Assembly (NCBI RefSeq): GCF_964340395.1
Contig: NC_135568.1
Location: 14,628,776-14,692,775, forward strand
From: Glandiceps talaboti
Lineage: Eukaryota > Hemichordata > Enteropneusta > Spengelidae
Length of the DNA: 64,000 nucleotides
Direction of reading: 5' to 3'
The position numbers were made by a program, and so were the translations under genes. Shown here piece by piece: positions 39,037-63,548 of this stretch. A model generated the notes under the pieces. It did no database searches, was not told where the DNA came from, and saw only the letters and a list, made by a program, of their open reading frames with translations. Numbering within the stretch: the stretch's first letter is position 1; each line of letters begins with the position of its first letter.

Positions 39037-42000
39037 AAATTGGTCTGAACCGATTACAATGTATAGAGATTTTGATCTCAAGAACATTAAAACGATTCTA
39101 TACAATGTCAATGTAGTGAAGTGGGGAACACTTAGGAACAAGATCAAATTCACTTTGCACTTGAACAAAATGGATGCAGGAAAGCAAAACGTAATTTGAT
39201 TTTAAGCTGGACAAGTAGGGACAGCTGAGCTAAATGTTAATCCGTTCAAGTCTACAAGTTTATATATACAACAATTGGAGACAGCAAATGAAACCAATTT
39301 ATTTGGTTCAACTCGCTCTATTTCTTGCAGAAATTACTTCAATTTGTTCCATGTATGGCCTGTGACACACATTTGAATGTTGCAGCAATGGCAACAGAAA
39401 TCAATCATAAAATATATTCAATAATTTCCAACTGAAATTATTTTTCTCTATTTTGTGATAGCTTCTAGGCACCTTTCAACTTCACTTTTGAATAAATCAG
39501 AGAAGTAATACATATCTATGCGTAATTTCCATCAAAAAGTTTTTTTTTTACGAGAGGTTATTTTGGTATGATTGTTTTCATAAAAGACAGTCTATATAGT
39601 TTCAATTTTGTATGACTTGTGGCAAGGGCACAAAAAAATCAACTTATTGTTATGCATGGGTCATCTCAAACCATGTTTGAAATTTGATTCCACAGGGTCC
39701 AGTCACTACTTTATTTCAATGCTCATACTGCCAGCATACTTTACGAGTGAACTCAGTGTGATCTCTCGTACCACTGCAGTTGTATATGTTTACATCAGTT
39801 TTCTAGTAACCTGGGAATCCATGAATTTTAGGATAAAGTGAGCCATGATACCAGACAGCTGCTATTTTAACACCTATACTGAATTTCTAGAATTAGGTCA
39901 ACGACTGACTTGCACTATTCTCCAGTTCACTGCCTTGGCCACTTCAAAACAAGAGTCATTGCAGAACAAGAAACTCAGACTTAAATTCTCATTTAGTTCA
40001 GCAAACTGCATGTACATATGAATTTAGGAAATGTATAAAGAGTGTCGTACACTTAAGACCAATTCATTAAATTGACAGGCAGTGCATGATTTTCCACTTT
40101 TTCCAGCATATAGTGTAATTTTCCAGAAGTACTTTGTAGCGCATCTTACCATAAGAATGTCATTTGACTCTTAATGAATAACTTGTCAAGGAATGGGGAA
40201 TTTTTGCCTGTTACAACCGATAATTGCATAATTTTTATTTTTTCAGTATTTTTCAAGTAATAATCCTTTTAGCGAGTGGTTAAAAGCTGACCGACGGCTG
40301 GACCTTTCAGACTAGCATTTTCTAGGACTTAGATTTCCAGGTCTGGTTTGAAATTACAAGACTTTAGAAGACTTTCTTTCTAGTTTGTATACTCAGTATG
40401 AACACTTTAACATCATCAAGAATGACTTAATGTTCTAAAAGTGTCTGTCATAAACCATTCTTGCCAGCCAGAGCACATATTTGTACTGATGCCTCTGGTG
40501 GATATGTTTAAGAGGTGCCGTACACAGGCCTGGTTTACCATCATACATCACAGAGTGCGTTGAATGATATCAATTAAAAGGAAATTTGGTTGTGGTGCCA
40601 ATGCTCAAACTTCATCAAATTGTTGAACTCCATATGTAAGATATAACATTTAACTATTAACCAAGTACTAATTTATTATTCACTCCAGCCTTCAAGAGTA
40701 CTTTGCCCTCCTTTTATTTCAAAATGTTCCATAATTTTACTGCCATGTGTTCATCTAACACGTGAACTGTCTGCTTTATACTAAATGTAACTTTTGACTT
40801 TTTGCAGTAATAACACAAATATCATACCAAATTTCTTCTATAAGAATTAGATATACGTATTCTCTGCAGAAGTGCTTATTTCAAGGACTTTCATTTTGGG
40901 GGGAAAACTTGCATCAGTTTGTTAGTGAACATGTTACCTTCATTAATGACACACCTGAAGAACACTTGGCCTAGCTTTCCACTTGTAAACAATTTGCTTT
41001 GAAATAACCCTAAATCGATCATTTATCATTCAGTGCATGTATTTGAACATCCAAAACCCCAATTACACATATAAGTGTAGTCTAGAGTCCTCCATTTTTT
41101 TCCAGTTTTATAAAATAGGCCAGGGTACACGACATAATGGACCAATTTGGCGTTTTCCAAAGTTGTCAAGAAAATTGATTCCAAGTGGAAATAATTTGAA
41201 GTAATCCAAACGCATGCAATGGATTTGGCCTGGCAGCTGTAGTGAGTGGGTGAAACATCTTGCCGGGAATATTTTCTTGATTATTGTAGGTTGTCAAAAG
41301 AAACTCCCATGTTCAGCATATGTATTCCACACTGTAGCCCACAGACATGCCATACGTATTCGTACTCTCTCAAGTGGTCTAAACCAATCCCTTGGTTTGG
41401 ATAACTTAAGATTGTGAGGACCACAACAACTGTCTGGGCTATCTGCACAAACTCTCTCTCTCACTCACTCATCTAGCAATAATTAACATAGACAGATTTA
41501 GTTTTTCAATGTGAGAAATGAGTTCTTTTTTATTCGATGTTGCTTAGACTGTATTTACACCATATCATACCATATATACAAGTTGTCGATGAAAAAAATA
41601 ATAATAAACAATAGGTATACTCTTGCTGTACGCTTTTACATGCATCAATTGTACAAAAAGATGGCTACGGTAACAGCTATAGATCTACAAACAATACATT
41701 ACAAGTATTATACAATGAATAAGTTGATCACAGATTTTTTTACCACTGAAGTGTCGTACGAACTTTAAAGACCGTGACATGACAATGTATAAAGTAAGGC
41801 AAGTTTCAGTACAGACAATAGAGTGAAAATCTCTTTAAATTTACGAACAGTTAAGGGCTCATATTTAGCTCCTGACATCAACAGTTACACTTAATTCAAA
41901 ATGGACGCCCAAATGACTTGTACATGAACAGTACAAAAACATTACAAATTTCAGTTGCTAATTTTTAGACATTGGTCCATATAATAGGCACTTTAGATTT

Positions 42001-44234
42001 TAGATTTGAACTGGCTGGCCACGACTATAATAAAGTCTAACTGAGTCATCTTAAATAAGTGTATTTCAGTTTATTTATGCCAAAAAAGACATCCAGGACC
42101 AAATATTGGAAAGTTAGTTTGAGTACAGAAATGAGAAAATGTATAAAACTTGGATTTGTATGAACTTGAGGGGTACGACTTTAGGAACACCCCTACAAAC
42201 TTACAAAGTTGCAAAAAGTCACTGTAGAAAAGAACAGGAATATTCCAAAATGTGAGTAAAGGTGGGGTGCCCAGGTATAAACAATTGGTGGGTATATATA
42301 ATCTAAATTTCAAACTATTCTGGTGTATAACTTTTCGAAGGTTATATCCAGGTACCTGTGTGATTTTTTTTTTACGACTGGTTATTTGTCCTCAGGCAGT
42401 GGTTGATAGGCCTGCTTAATAACAAAAGAAACAATTGAACTAGCCCCATTCAAATCCATTTAAATCCGTTCCCTTTGATGAGTACAAGGAATGTACGTCT
42501 ATTCATGTTCAAAAACCCGCTACTTCTGCAACCCATTTAAACTTCTCCCAAGTTGTGCTGTAGAAAAAAGACCACTGAGATTCAAGCATGTTTTTTTTTT
42601 TTGAAAGTAACAAAAATAGAAAAAATTTTCTGAATTCTTTTTCACTTCAGTTGCTCTTGATTTTAACAAGTTATTTCTTGATTATAAGTGTTTTTTATTG
42701 AGTGCTCTGAGTGAGTTGAAATTAAACGAGAAAGTTAATTTCCCCCTAAACAATTAAAAAAAGTTCCCCTCTTACATGTTCAATAGATACTGTTACGCCT
42801 TTTCACTGAAAAATACTGAAAAATTCCAAAATAAAATTGCACTGTATGAACTATATAGTATATGCAAAATTTGTCTGTTCATATTGAAGCTAAAATTACC
42901 CCTCTTTTGCCAGTCTGCTCACCCTATATATTTGGAATGGAATTTTCTTGCCATTGAGAAAATGATATTGCATTTGATGATTAGGGGGAAGTATTGCAAT
43001 TCTAAGAACAAGAATTTCCATGCAGCACTTTCTGAGGTGTTGAACAGATTGCAAATTTTGGTAAAAGTTTTCATCGTTTTTGTCACAACATTTTCGTGAA
43101 TGGAATCATCTCAATTGATGACATTGCGCTGTGGCAGCGACATAGATTTTGTCTGGAGGCTAATCAATGTCATTTCGATGGTACTATAACGCACACAGAT
43201 ACATTGTGATGCATTACATGAATACCACTTTGATATTTGGGTGAGAACAGATCTAGCAAACTAACTAACAGCTACCCCTCCATTTCTGCATATTTATTAA
43301 AATTATTGAAAAAAGTTAGAATTCAAGCAGACGAACTGTCCATTGGAGACAAGAAATCTCAACATGTGGCTTTCTGAACAGACAAACTTACATTTCTATC
43401 CATTTATAATACTGATAAATAAAAAGTTGCTTTTTTTTCTGCCGAGAAATGAAAGCAGAACGAAACATTTAAATGTAACAGACCAGCTGCATTGTGGTAA
43501 TACAAAAAAAAAAAGATTGTCTTTATTCTGATTTACACTAAACTATCACGACTTTGTTTGGGACAATCAAACTACCTGATTCTCGTTTTGTCAATTTTCA
43601 ATATTTCTCACAAGGAGGAGTCCGTTTTTTTCTTGCATGTCACTCATGACTTTTCAGCTTCCTTGTGACTTCAGAAACAGTGTAGATTTTTGTAGTGAAT
43701 CCCTCTGAGGGACAAAACGGCCGAGAATCAACCTGTTCAAGTTTTTCTATTGGTATATAGCAAACAATGCAGCACTTTGTTCAGCTTTGATAGTAGTCCC
43801 AAACAAGAGTCGGTGGGTTTGAACAAAACAGAGGTTGTGAGTGAAATTACTTGATACTGCTATTATACTTTGAGCTCAATCTAAATAAAGCTTGTGAAAA
43901 CTTGGTAGTAGGAGTTGAAACTTGCATCAATGAACTGCCTTTATGTTTGGTTACGGCTGAATGCACACAACCTAGGGGGTCCCTTGAAAACTTTGCACGA
44001 CTTAGATTGGCTCGATGCAAATGAGATGGCCAAAAGAATAGAATGTGGGACACTGTAGTACAATCAAACCGAACTATGGATATTGTGAAGGTATATCAAA
44101 AGGCACTGACAAGCTTTGTGTTCACTCTCCATTACTCATGCGGGAGGAATTTGTAAGGTCACCTCTGACTGTCCAGCGGTGCATGCTTTCCCATGGTTGG
44201 TTTGGCCACAGCTCTTCAACCAGTGATATGATTC

Positions 44235-44480
44235 AGACTGTGAGATACTTCTTTACTCACTGCATGTGTTTCAATTGAGTACATTCTCTAAATTCGCAAT
44301 TCAATGTTTTCGGTTTTGATACCAAGGCATTTCATTCTGATGGCAACTATACTATCGACTGTGAGACACTTTTTTTCACTCACCGCATGTTTCATTTGAG
44401 TGCATATTTTCTAAATTTGTGATTCTACGTTTGGGTTTTTTGTTATACTTGCGGGCAATTCATTGCGATGCAACTACAAT
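44235..44480. repeat. two-copy tandem duplication, about 123 bp
   Basis: GACTGTGAGAYACTT, TCACTCRCTGCATG-type, TTGAGTRCATWTTCTAAATT and GATGGCAACTATA/GATGCAACTACA blocks occur in the same order twice. Confidence 0.8.
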
Positions 44481-45885
44481 GAGTTGAAATATTTGAGTAT
44501 TTTCTCTCACATATGTACAAATTTCCATTTACAAGAAGTCACCTGTCAGAAACACCTGATCAACACACAGATTTCTCATGACTGTTTATGGTCTAAATAC
44601 AGGATGGTATTTACAAAGAAAAAAAAAATATATTACACTATTTCTGTGTGTACAACTTGGCAGTGTCATAACTCATAGAGAGTAAAAAAAGATGCTCTTT
44701 GTGGGAAAATAAAAACTTTTTGGATTCAGCACTTAGTGCCAAATTCACCTGTCTTGATTTCAAAAAAATGATGGTTTTCGCATTATTGAAGAAAAAATGC
44801 TGGAAACATCACCTCAGAGGTGTAAATTATAATCACTCAATTTGCAACACAAGCCTCTGAAAAGTCACCCACTTATAATAACTAATCCACCCCCACTCCA
44901 ATGGAACAGTCCAGTCATCATATTGAAGAGTTCAATAACTACATAAAGAGTGGAGTATTCCATTGTAGATACTAAGGGGTCTAACTTTCTGAATTCTTAA
45001 ATGAAAATCTAGACTAAACTAAGGTTGATATGATTATACAGTATAAGGTAAATTACTTGTCTGCCAGTAACCCACTTGGCAAGTGAATATTAAAAGAAAA
45101 TGACATATGCTTGCCGGCAGCATAAATTGTAATTTTTTTATAAACAAAATTAGGTAACATCATGCCTGTTTGCTGCATTTTCAACTGACTGCAGCATATC
45201 GGTTTTAAGCAAGTAAGCAGCCATAGCATAAGGGGTGATGACATGGAATTGATTTTTCAACCATATTTATATCTCTAAAGAAAGATTTTTGTACAAAAAT
45301 GCAAAGATCAGAAGAAAAAAAATTTCTTAAATTTTACAACTGAAATAAAAATATTGAGTTGATTACAATTATTCTGTTATATAGTATCTACATAATTAAA
45401 ATTGAGAAAAAATAAATTTTTCAGAACAAATCTTTTCCGTGCCATTAATCCATGTGAGAGATTTCCAGGCCTTTTAACAAGTGATTACATAAGACATTCC
45501 GCGAACCCTTAGAATTCAAATTGATCACTTGACCCAAATAGGAATCACCTAATGCCAATATTCCGTGACTTCCGATAATTAAAATTCATGGAGAACTTGG
45601 CAACTTTAAAGCAATTATTCATTAGCTGGGTATTATTGGCTCTTAGACCTGCGTTTTCGTCACCACAAAACCATTTGTCTTCAAAAGGCAATTTGAAATG
45701 TGTGGATTTTTTCGACAGTTAAAATATATTAACCATGATTTGTTGCCGTGTGATCTTTTTCATCAGGCGATAGTCTTTGATTTATATCTATTAGCCGTCA
45801 TTTAAAAGAACACTGGTGAACATTTTCTACATCGAATGCTCTCTTTGGATGTCATCACCCGTATATCTCCATGGCTGCTTGGCTT

Positions 45886-45891
45886 TTTATT
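45886..45891 (-). terminator. candidate KLF6/7 polyadenylation signal
   Basis: TTTATT on the plus strand reads AATAAA on the minus strand. It is the first canonical signal I see downstream of the KLF stop, about 620 nt after it. It would give a 3' UTR of roughly 640 nt (46513 to about 45865). This is sequence-motif evidence only, and later signals could be used instead. Confidence 0.4.
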
Positions 45892-46513
45892 TCTTGTTCT
45901 TCCTGTGTTTTGTTTCTCTCTGTTACTATTTCTACACTAACGCTTTTCCCATCTTTTCCAAACCTTGTCCCTGTCTGTAAAAACCCACTTTAAATTTGAC
46001 TGACTGAATATTGAACATTTACACATACATACAATCTCACATTTACACCAATTACATTTTTGCCTCGCGGACACATTACTTTTATGTGCCTTTTTTTTTT
46101 GGCCAATATAATTTCTCTGAGCTTAGTGTGCTTAGACTTCACGAACACAAATCAGACTTTTTTTTTCTTCAAATCTGACTTAAAACACTACAATGAATAA
46201 CCCTTTCACAATTGAAATGCGAAACATTCACTTAATTCTGACACAAAGCGCAAGAAATATTCATGACCTTTGGACCACACATTCATTCACATGACTCCGT
46301 TTAACAATTCCACTTCCCTTAATCACATATAGTCCGAGTACATCACTGGTACATACCAGTTCTTTTTTTTCTGTCTTTCTTTCTGGTTTTCTTATCTTCC
46401 GTATACTGGCCTTTGTCATATGACCTTTGACCCTGGCTATCACCTGCATACAAGATGATTACACAAGTGGTTGCCCAAATGGCAACATTGGATGGTTGTC
46501 ATAACAACAGTGT

Positions 46514-58134
<11,621 letters not shown>

Positions 58135-58487
58135 GACTCGTGCCCTTGGAACGGCTAGCGGGTGTAGAAAATCTGGGAATGTTATGTACCGATACACTTT
58201 GCCAAAAAACACGACAGGTTATGTGTGTGTTCCAACTGCAAGACCTCAGCAGATATTGGTGATCACGGGGTAGAGTATCCCAGATTCCATCATGTAAATA
58301 AGTCGAGACTCGTGTACATCCCCTTGTTTTGAAAATCAACCAATGACAAATCGATTTTCCTGAGTCGAATGGCTCTTAATGATACTATATCCAACCACAA
58401 TGCAGCTTACATTTCCTATTGTGATAGTTGTTTACCTAAGCGCTAAAAGAGACGCGGTAATTGGATATGAGACCTATGACTGCCGTA

Positions 58488-58497
58488 CCATATATGG
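58488..58497. promoter_or_regulatory. CArG box (SRF-type) CCATATATGG upstream of KLF6/7
   Basis: This is a perfect CC(A/T)6GG serum-response-element core about 355 bp upstream of the KLF initiation codon. Vertebrate KLF6 is described as an immediate-early, serum-inducible gene, and SRF acts through CArG boxes. Function here is inference. Confidence 0.45.
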
Positions 58498-58523
58498 CTA
58501 CGACAGAATGTTAATTAGCTGAG

Positions 58524-58533
58524 CTATTTTTAG
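58524..58533. promoter_or_regulatory. MEF2-type site CTATTTTTAG upstream of KLF6/7
   Basis: This is a perfect match to the MEF2 consensus YTA(A/T)4TAR, about 390 bp upstream of the KLF start codon. It lies between the CArG match at 58488-58497 and a TATA-like stretch at 58538-58547, in a locally CpG-richer region. Such matches occur by chance in AT-rich DNA. The clustering is what makes it worth noting. Confidence 0.4.
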
Positions 58534-61219
58534 CCCCCTATATAAAGCGGTTCAGTGCTATCACATGGCGCTCTCATTCGAGTATGAGTGAGTCACGGAT
58601 GAGACATGGTCGTACTGAAATCTCCTCCAAGGTGAACGTTTTTCATACATTCATCAATGAAATCAAATATTAGATAACTAAATATTTTCTTTCTAGTAAT
58701 GAGTAATTCTCTCCGACAAGAACCCCGAAAACATTTTGATTTCAAGGTATACGAAAGTTGGTGTACTTGGGTCAATAATGGGGTGCCCCGCAGGGGGAAG
58801 TGTTTTTTTTCGAATGGGAAGTTGTAATTTATATCTCAAAAATATAAGTATGAGTATGGAAGTGGTTGTCAAAACTGAAAATCATGTAAATATACATATG
58901 TGAATGTTGTCGGATGCAAGATGAACTTTAGATTAAAATGCTCGAGTCACACAACAACTCAGGACAGTGACTGTCGTTGGCCCAGTTATACGTTAGTCGT
59001 TTGTCACATTAATGTTGATTTTCTCTGTCAACGTACATCACCAGTTGGTTGGTGTTGGTGTGGGGTACGTCATGTTGCTTTCATTTGAGATTGTGAAACT
59101 AAACAGTGTTACACGATTTAAAATACCAGTCACAGAACTTGGATGTGTCCCCTCTCGCTCTCAACGTTTGCAGTATTCTTAGCGTTGTAGTCTGTATCAC
59201 ATACCCAGAGGGCGACGTGCAAATACATGTACATCTATAGCTGGTGGAAAGAGTGATCACAGAAGTTCACGTGTCGGTGAAGTCCCGGCCTTGGGACGGT
59301 CATAGACATATGAAGTCATTTTGCAAATATTTTAAACTTTAGGTGAAGGATGACAGGGTTGGTCACTTAACAGGTAAATAACACATAACAAATTTATACC
59401 CAAGGTGTGTCGGTACCTGTTTACCATCAAAACCACAAACTTGATGCGCTGATACGGTCAACTTATTCGCAATTCAGGAAAATCTTCTCTTTTTTTGGTA
59501 AGGGGTAGAAGCTAACGTAACTAGTTTATTGATATATTCTATGGTACTCAATGATTGATTACTAAAGTATGTTTGTGCATCGATAAGATCGAGTTCAAGC
59601 CAGGGGCGTAAAAACAAATGTATAAGTTTTTCACGTTCTAACACAAGAGGGCGCTATACCGTTTCGTCACTTCGGAACAGTTGTCACCACGTTGTTTTTA
59701 TCAATATATATATATGTGTTGAACTGACCTAGGTGGCAAGGTATATAATTAAAAGTTGTCGTGTTTAGGAAAAACCGACACGATATTGCAATGAACAGAA
59801 TAACTGCTAATGACAAGGATGTTTTTTTTCCTCGTCTGTCCGAAAAGAGCGCTGGTCGTCGTAATGTTTCCATGGTATCACGCTCCAATGTATAACATCC
59901 CTAGCTATGTATTAAACGTGCACGTGGGCTAACATACTGGGTGTTGTTATTACATAAAAATGTCACTAAATTAATTTAAAAAATTTCTTCCACTGAAACA
60001 ACGGCGAACTAGCCGTCGGGGAAAACGAACGAAGTGCCTGTTTACGTATTAAGGAAAATCATAACAACGTTGTTGGCTTGAAAGTGAAACTGAGTCTTTG
60101 TCCCAGCAAAGTTAGACCACGCCCAGAGATAACATTGGAATACGTCTTCGCCCTTTGCATTTTCTTTCTCTCTTCCATGTTTTGACAACAAATCGTTTAT
60201 TCCGTGTCCACATGAGTCACTGAGAAGTTTCTTTCCTTAAGTATCTTCTCACAAATAAATGGAGACATCGGAGATTCGGATAATCTTATACCACACCCAT
60301 TGGACTTAGTCACGTTGTCAATTTCTTTGTTATCAAAATTCGAAAATCGCGCTATGTTAGAAAGAATATCCGCGTAAATATTGGATCGCTGTCAAGACTG
60401 ACTCATGCGACGTTGGGTACCAGGCAAGGAACTTCCAACAATTTGAAATTCTCCAGAATCTAGTAGACTTAACATTTGCCCGCCACGACTATATGGTTGC
60501 ATTGTCTGATACCGGAGCCAACACCTGCCGGGACCCAAATAAACAATACGCCCCATAGAAAATTTCGCTTGCGTAGCTGACATCGCATTGATATCAATAC
60601 GTCGGTTGGCGAAATTTGAACTTACCTGGTATTATACCACAGTTTGGGTTTGATATATCCTTCCCTAGACGACATATTTGCTTCCCGTATCCCGCGAGCG
60701 GTTTTGGATATTGCACAAATAAATTGGTCCGTTGCAGCTGGCGTGTGCTAACTAATAGGTGTGGTGCCTTACATACGTACAGCGGTCACTGCATACAATC
60801 GTACATGCATAATTAATTATGCGGGAGATCTCCAGTTCAACTACTGCCCTACTTCGAGCTGCACTACTACGTCAACAGGCTGTGAAGGAATGTATAGCTT
60901 GGTATTATTAGTAGCTCTGTAGTCGACAGTGTGAAATAAGATCAAATGAAATTAATTAAATACAGCGGCCTGAAAATGAAATTTAGTCTGTCTCCGTTGA
61001 ACACTTTGTGTCTGGATCATGATGTAAGCTTACACGTATTTAAAAGTTAGAACTCTTAAGAGTCTTATACACGTGATCTTGTGATTAAACTATGACGTGT
61101 GACTGCGCTCTAGTCGGGACAATGATAAGTTTAAAAAACACCGTGTAGACGATTTATTATTTTATATTATTTGTAAAATATTTAAAATGTATGATTTATA
61201 ATGTCCGATTTTCTATGTA

Positions 61220-61529
61220 GACAGACAGACAGACAAGCATACATACATAATACATACATACATACATACATACATACATACATACATACATACATACATA
61301 CATACATACATACATACATACATACATACATACATACATAACTACATACATACATACATACATACATACATACACACATACATGCATGCATGCATACATG
61401 CATACATACATACATACATACATACATACATACATACATACATACATACATACATACATACATACATACATGCATACATACATACATACATACATACATA
61501 CATACATACATAGTCAGACAGACAGACAT

Positions 61530-61560
<31 letters not shown>

Positions 61561-61629
61561 CACACACATACATACATACATACATACATACATACATACA
61601 TACATACATACATACATACATACATACAT
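61220..61629. repeat. CATA microsatellite, about 410 bp
   Basis: This is the longest 4-bp repeat in the window, with CAGA, CATG, CACG and CA sub-blocks. It ends about 3.1 kb upstream of the KLF start codon. Frames over it (Met-Tyr-Val-Cys or Tyr-Ile-His-Thr) are artefacts. Confidence 0.96.
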
Positions 61630-62322
61630 CAAATCGGATATACTGTGCTTTAATGATATACTCGTCTACGTGCATATTTAGTAGTTGACATTCCTATATG
61701 TACAAATGAAAATTAAATTTCCTGATGTCCATCTTGTGTGAATTTTTTGAAAACTTTTATTCTCAAAAGCCAGACTACAATGTTTCTGCTGACGCAACGA
61801 ATAATAATACTTTTGCACTGGGACTTCTGTGACGTGGCGCCTTATAAAGAGTTTGTTTTTACGACGATGAAAACTTTAGGTTGGTGGGGCCAAAAAAGAA
61901 ATGTTTGTTTCCGATAACATGACTTCAGAAAATAGAGTAGTAGGTCGGGATTTGATTTTTGATTTTTTTAAATGACTTTGACCCAAAGACAAAATATATA
62001 CTCGTGCAATTGGTCACAATACTTCCGTATCAGTTGATGAGGTGTAAAAGTATTAAATGACAATCACAATATGCAGACTATGCTGTTATAGCTGAACAGA
62101 CATTGTTAATGTTTCTCTCTGGAATGTGATTTTTTTTAAGTAACCAAATATAATTTGGGAAGAAAATGTTCAGGAAAAATAGAAAGTAAATTGTCATAAT
62201 TTTAACTTTTTGCACATAAAAAAATGTTTAGGGTCGATCTGCGGCTTTAACTATGGTCAGGTCGGATTATTGGAAACACACTATTTCTTTATTTGGCCTG
62301 ACTCATGGTTTTACTGTGGCTA

Positions 62323-62433
62323 TTAAAACGTGATAATTTTTTTTACGTTTGAGCCGCATTTTCCTCTAATCATCTTGAACATTTCTTCCATATCTGCTCT
62401 GAGATGGCGATAAACCAACGTTAGTACTGAAAA
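62323..62433 (-). pseudogene. relic of a non-LTR retrotransposon (LINE) reverse-transcriptase C-terminal region
   Basis: Read on the minus strand, one frame gives SVLTLVYRHLRADMEEMFKMI followed by RGKCGSN, then a few residues and a stop. This resembles the RR.RGDMI..FKI.. signature found after the RT domain in CR1/L2/jockey-type LINEs (typical form: PTLxYRRLRADMIExYKI). The motif match is from memory of the family. No catalytic RT motif is present and nothing upstream extends the frame, so it is a short dead fragment. Confidence 0.45.
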
Positions 62434-63512
62434 GTGTGAAAATACCAATAATCATATGCAATAACTTATTCGTAATATCGCACAACCCGAAGAGTATTGA
62501 ATTACCTATGGGTGAACATACTTTTTTTGTAGCTGTATACATGATAAATCAAATCAAATTGATTTTTTGGGTATGCACCCAAAATCAGCGCCCTCAACGG
62601 CGATCACGATTTAAAAACTTATCGCAATACTAATGGATGTTTAGGATTATGAAGAATGGCTTTCACATGTAAAAAAAGGGTCCAAGTGTTTCGTTATCTT
62701 TTCCACAGGGGTATGTACAATCATCTTCACAATTTCCTCATTTCCTTTTTCATATTTAAGACCAAGGCAACACGACCTTGCCTTAAATTTCGACCGTGAC
62801 CCTGTCCTTTAATGTTGGTTTTTTTCAGTTTCTAAAGTCGTTTTGAATTTACAGCGCAATGTGAGTTAGGCTTAGCATTTTTTGACATGTTTTCTTTCCA
62901 TATGATCTCATCATTATATTTTGTTGAATATGATACGTTGATTTCAGGTTTGATTCTCTGAAAAGATTTTGTATTTCGGGTTAATTAATTGAAGTTTATT
63001 AACATATAATTATATTTGCCAATTCAAGTACAGTTTTGTCAAATTTCTTTCATACACACTTAGTCCATCGTGATTCATCTAAATTACAAAGTCTTTTTTT
63101 AATATCAACACATTCTCGAGTACTTGTTATTGTGTTAACACCAAGAAAAGTGGTCACACATAACCTCTAGCTAATCAAGATATAACATTTTTTTTCTAAA
63201 TTTTCAAAAGTAAACATAACGGCAAAAATAATAGCCGAAGTTATAAAAAATAAATTGGTCTGATCTCGCTGAAAGTGATATTTCAGTTGTACTTCGGTTG
63301 TAATCCCCGGAAAACTCAGAAACAAACAATAAACGCTACAATTATTGCAACTACTCCGTTTAGTTGTGTTGTTTAGTTGTGTTGAACCCATACCAGTTCA
63401 AGTTGAGGTGAACAAAAGCAACAACAAAAGCAAATGAGAAATCAAAGCCACTCGTGTGAGGGCGCTAATCTATAGCATTTTGAACTTTCCGCCATAGAAA
63501 TCCTAGAGGAAA

Positions 63513-63548
63513 ATGGCGGCTACCAGTGGAAGCTGCGCAGCGTCAAAG
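63513..63548 (+). CDS. candidate first coding exon of an unidentified plus-strand gene (12 codons, partial)
   Basis: ATGGCGGCT begins an open frame of 12 codons (MAATSGSCAASK) ending in AAG followed by the donor-like GTAACATG at 63549. The sequence around the start, AAAATGGCGGC, matches the YY1-type motif that commonly overlaps the start codon of housekeeping genes. Position -3 is an A, as favoured for initiation. The preceding 100 bp is richer in CpG than the background. Ala/Ser-rich N-termini of this kind are common in widely expressed metazoan genes. The remaining exons would lie beyond 64000 or further into the last 450 bp, where I see no continuation, so the gene cannot be named. Confidence 0.4.

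Larger units (their letters stand above)
31430..45880. other. intergenic region downstream of KLF6/7, no gene recognised
   Basis: Mostly unique-looking AT-rich DNA plus the listed degenerate repeats. A 122-codon frame at 33156-33524 (plus) has no recognisable domain and overlaps open frames on the other strand. Poly-C at 36661-36672. Nothing else could be supported. Confidence 0.6.
58338..58595 (-). promoter_or_regulatory. putative KLF6/7 promoter zone
   Basis: The interval contains two CCAAT motifs (58340-58344 on plus; 58460-58464 as ATTGG on plus, so CCAAT on minus). It also holds the CArG and MEF2 matches listed separately, a TATA-like stretch at 58538-58547 (TATATAAAG on the plus strand, read as CTTTATATA on minus), and an AP-1 match TGAGTCA at 58589-58595. 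The transcription start cannot be fixed by eye. The TATA match is better in the plus orientation, facing away from KLF. Confidence 0.35.
58600..63512. other. region upstream of KLF6/7, no gene recognised
   Basis: 58.6-60.9 kb is visibly richer in CpG than the rest of the window and may hold distal promoter elements or a non-coding first exon. An AP-1 match TGACTCA lies at 60399-60405, and a consensus donor CAGGTAAGT on the minus strand at 60628-60620. The 61.2-61.6 kb microsatellite and a LINE relic follow. Confidence 0.5.

Noticed and set aside
58135-58212. Upstream in-frame ATG giving a 26-residue N-terminal extension of KLF6/7
   Set aside because: The family N-terminus begins at MDxLP. 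The extension shows no similarity and most likely lies in the 5' UTR.
60392-60583. 63-codon minus-strand frame in the CpG-richer zone
   Set aside because: No motif recognised. Length and composition are within chance expectation for less AT-rich DNA.
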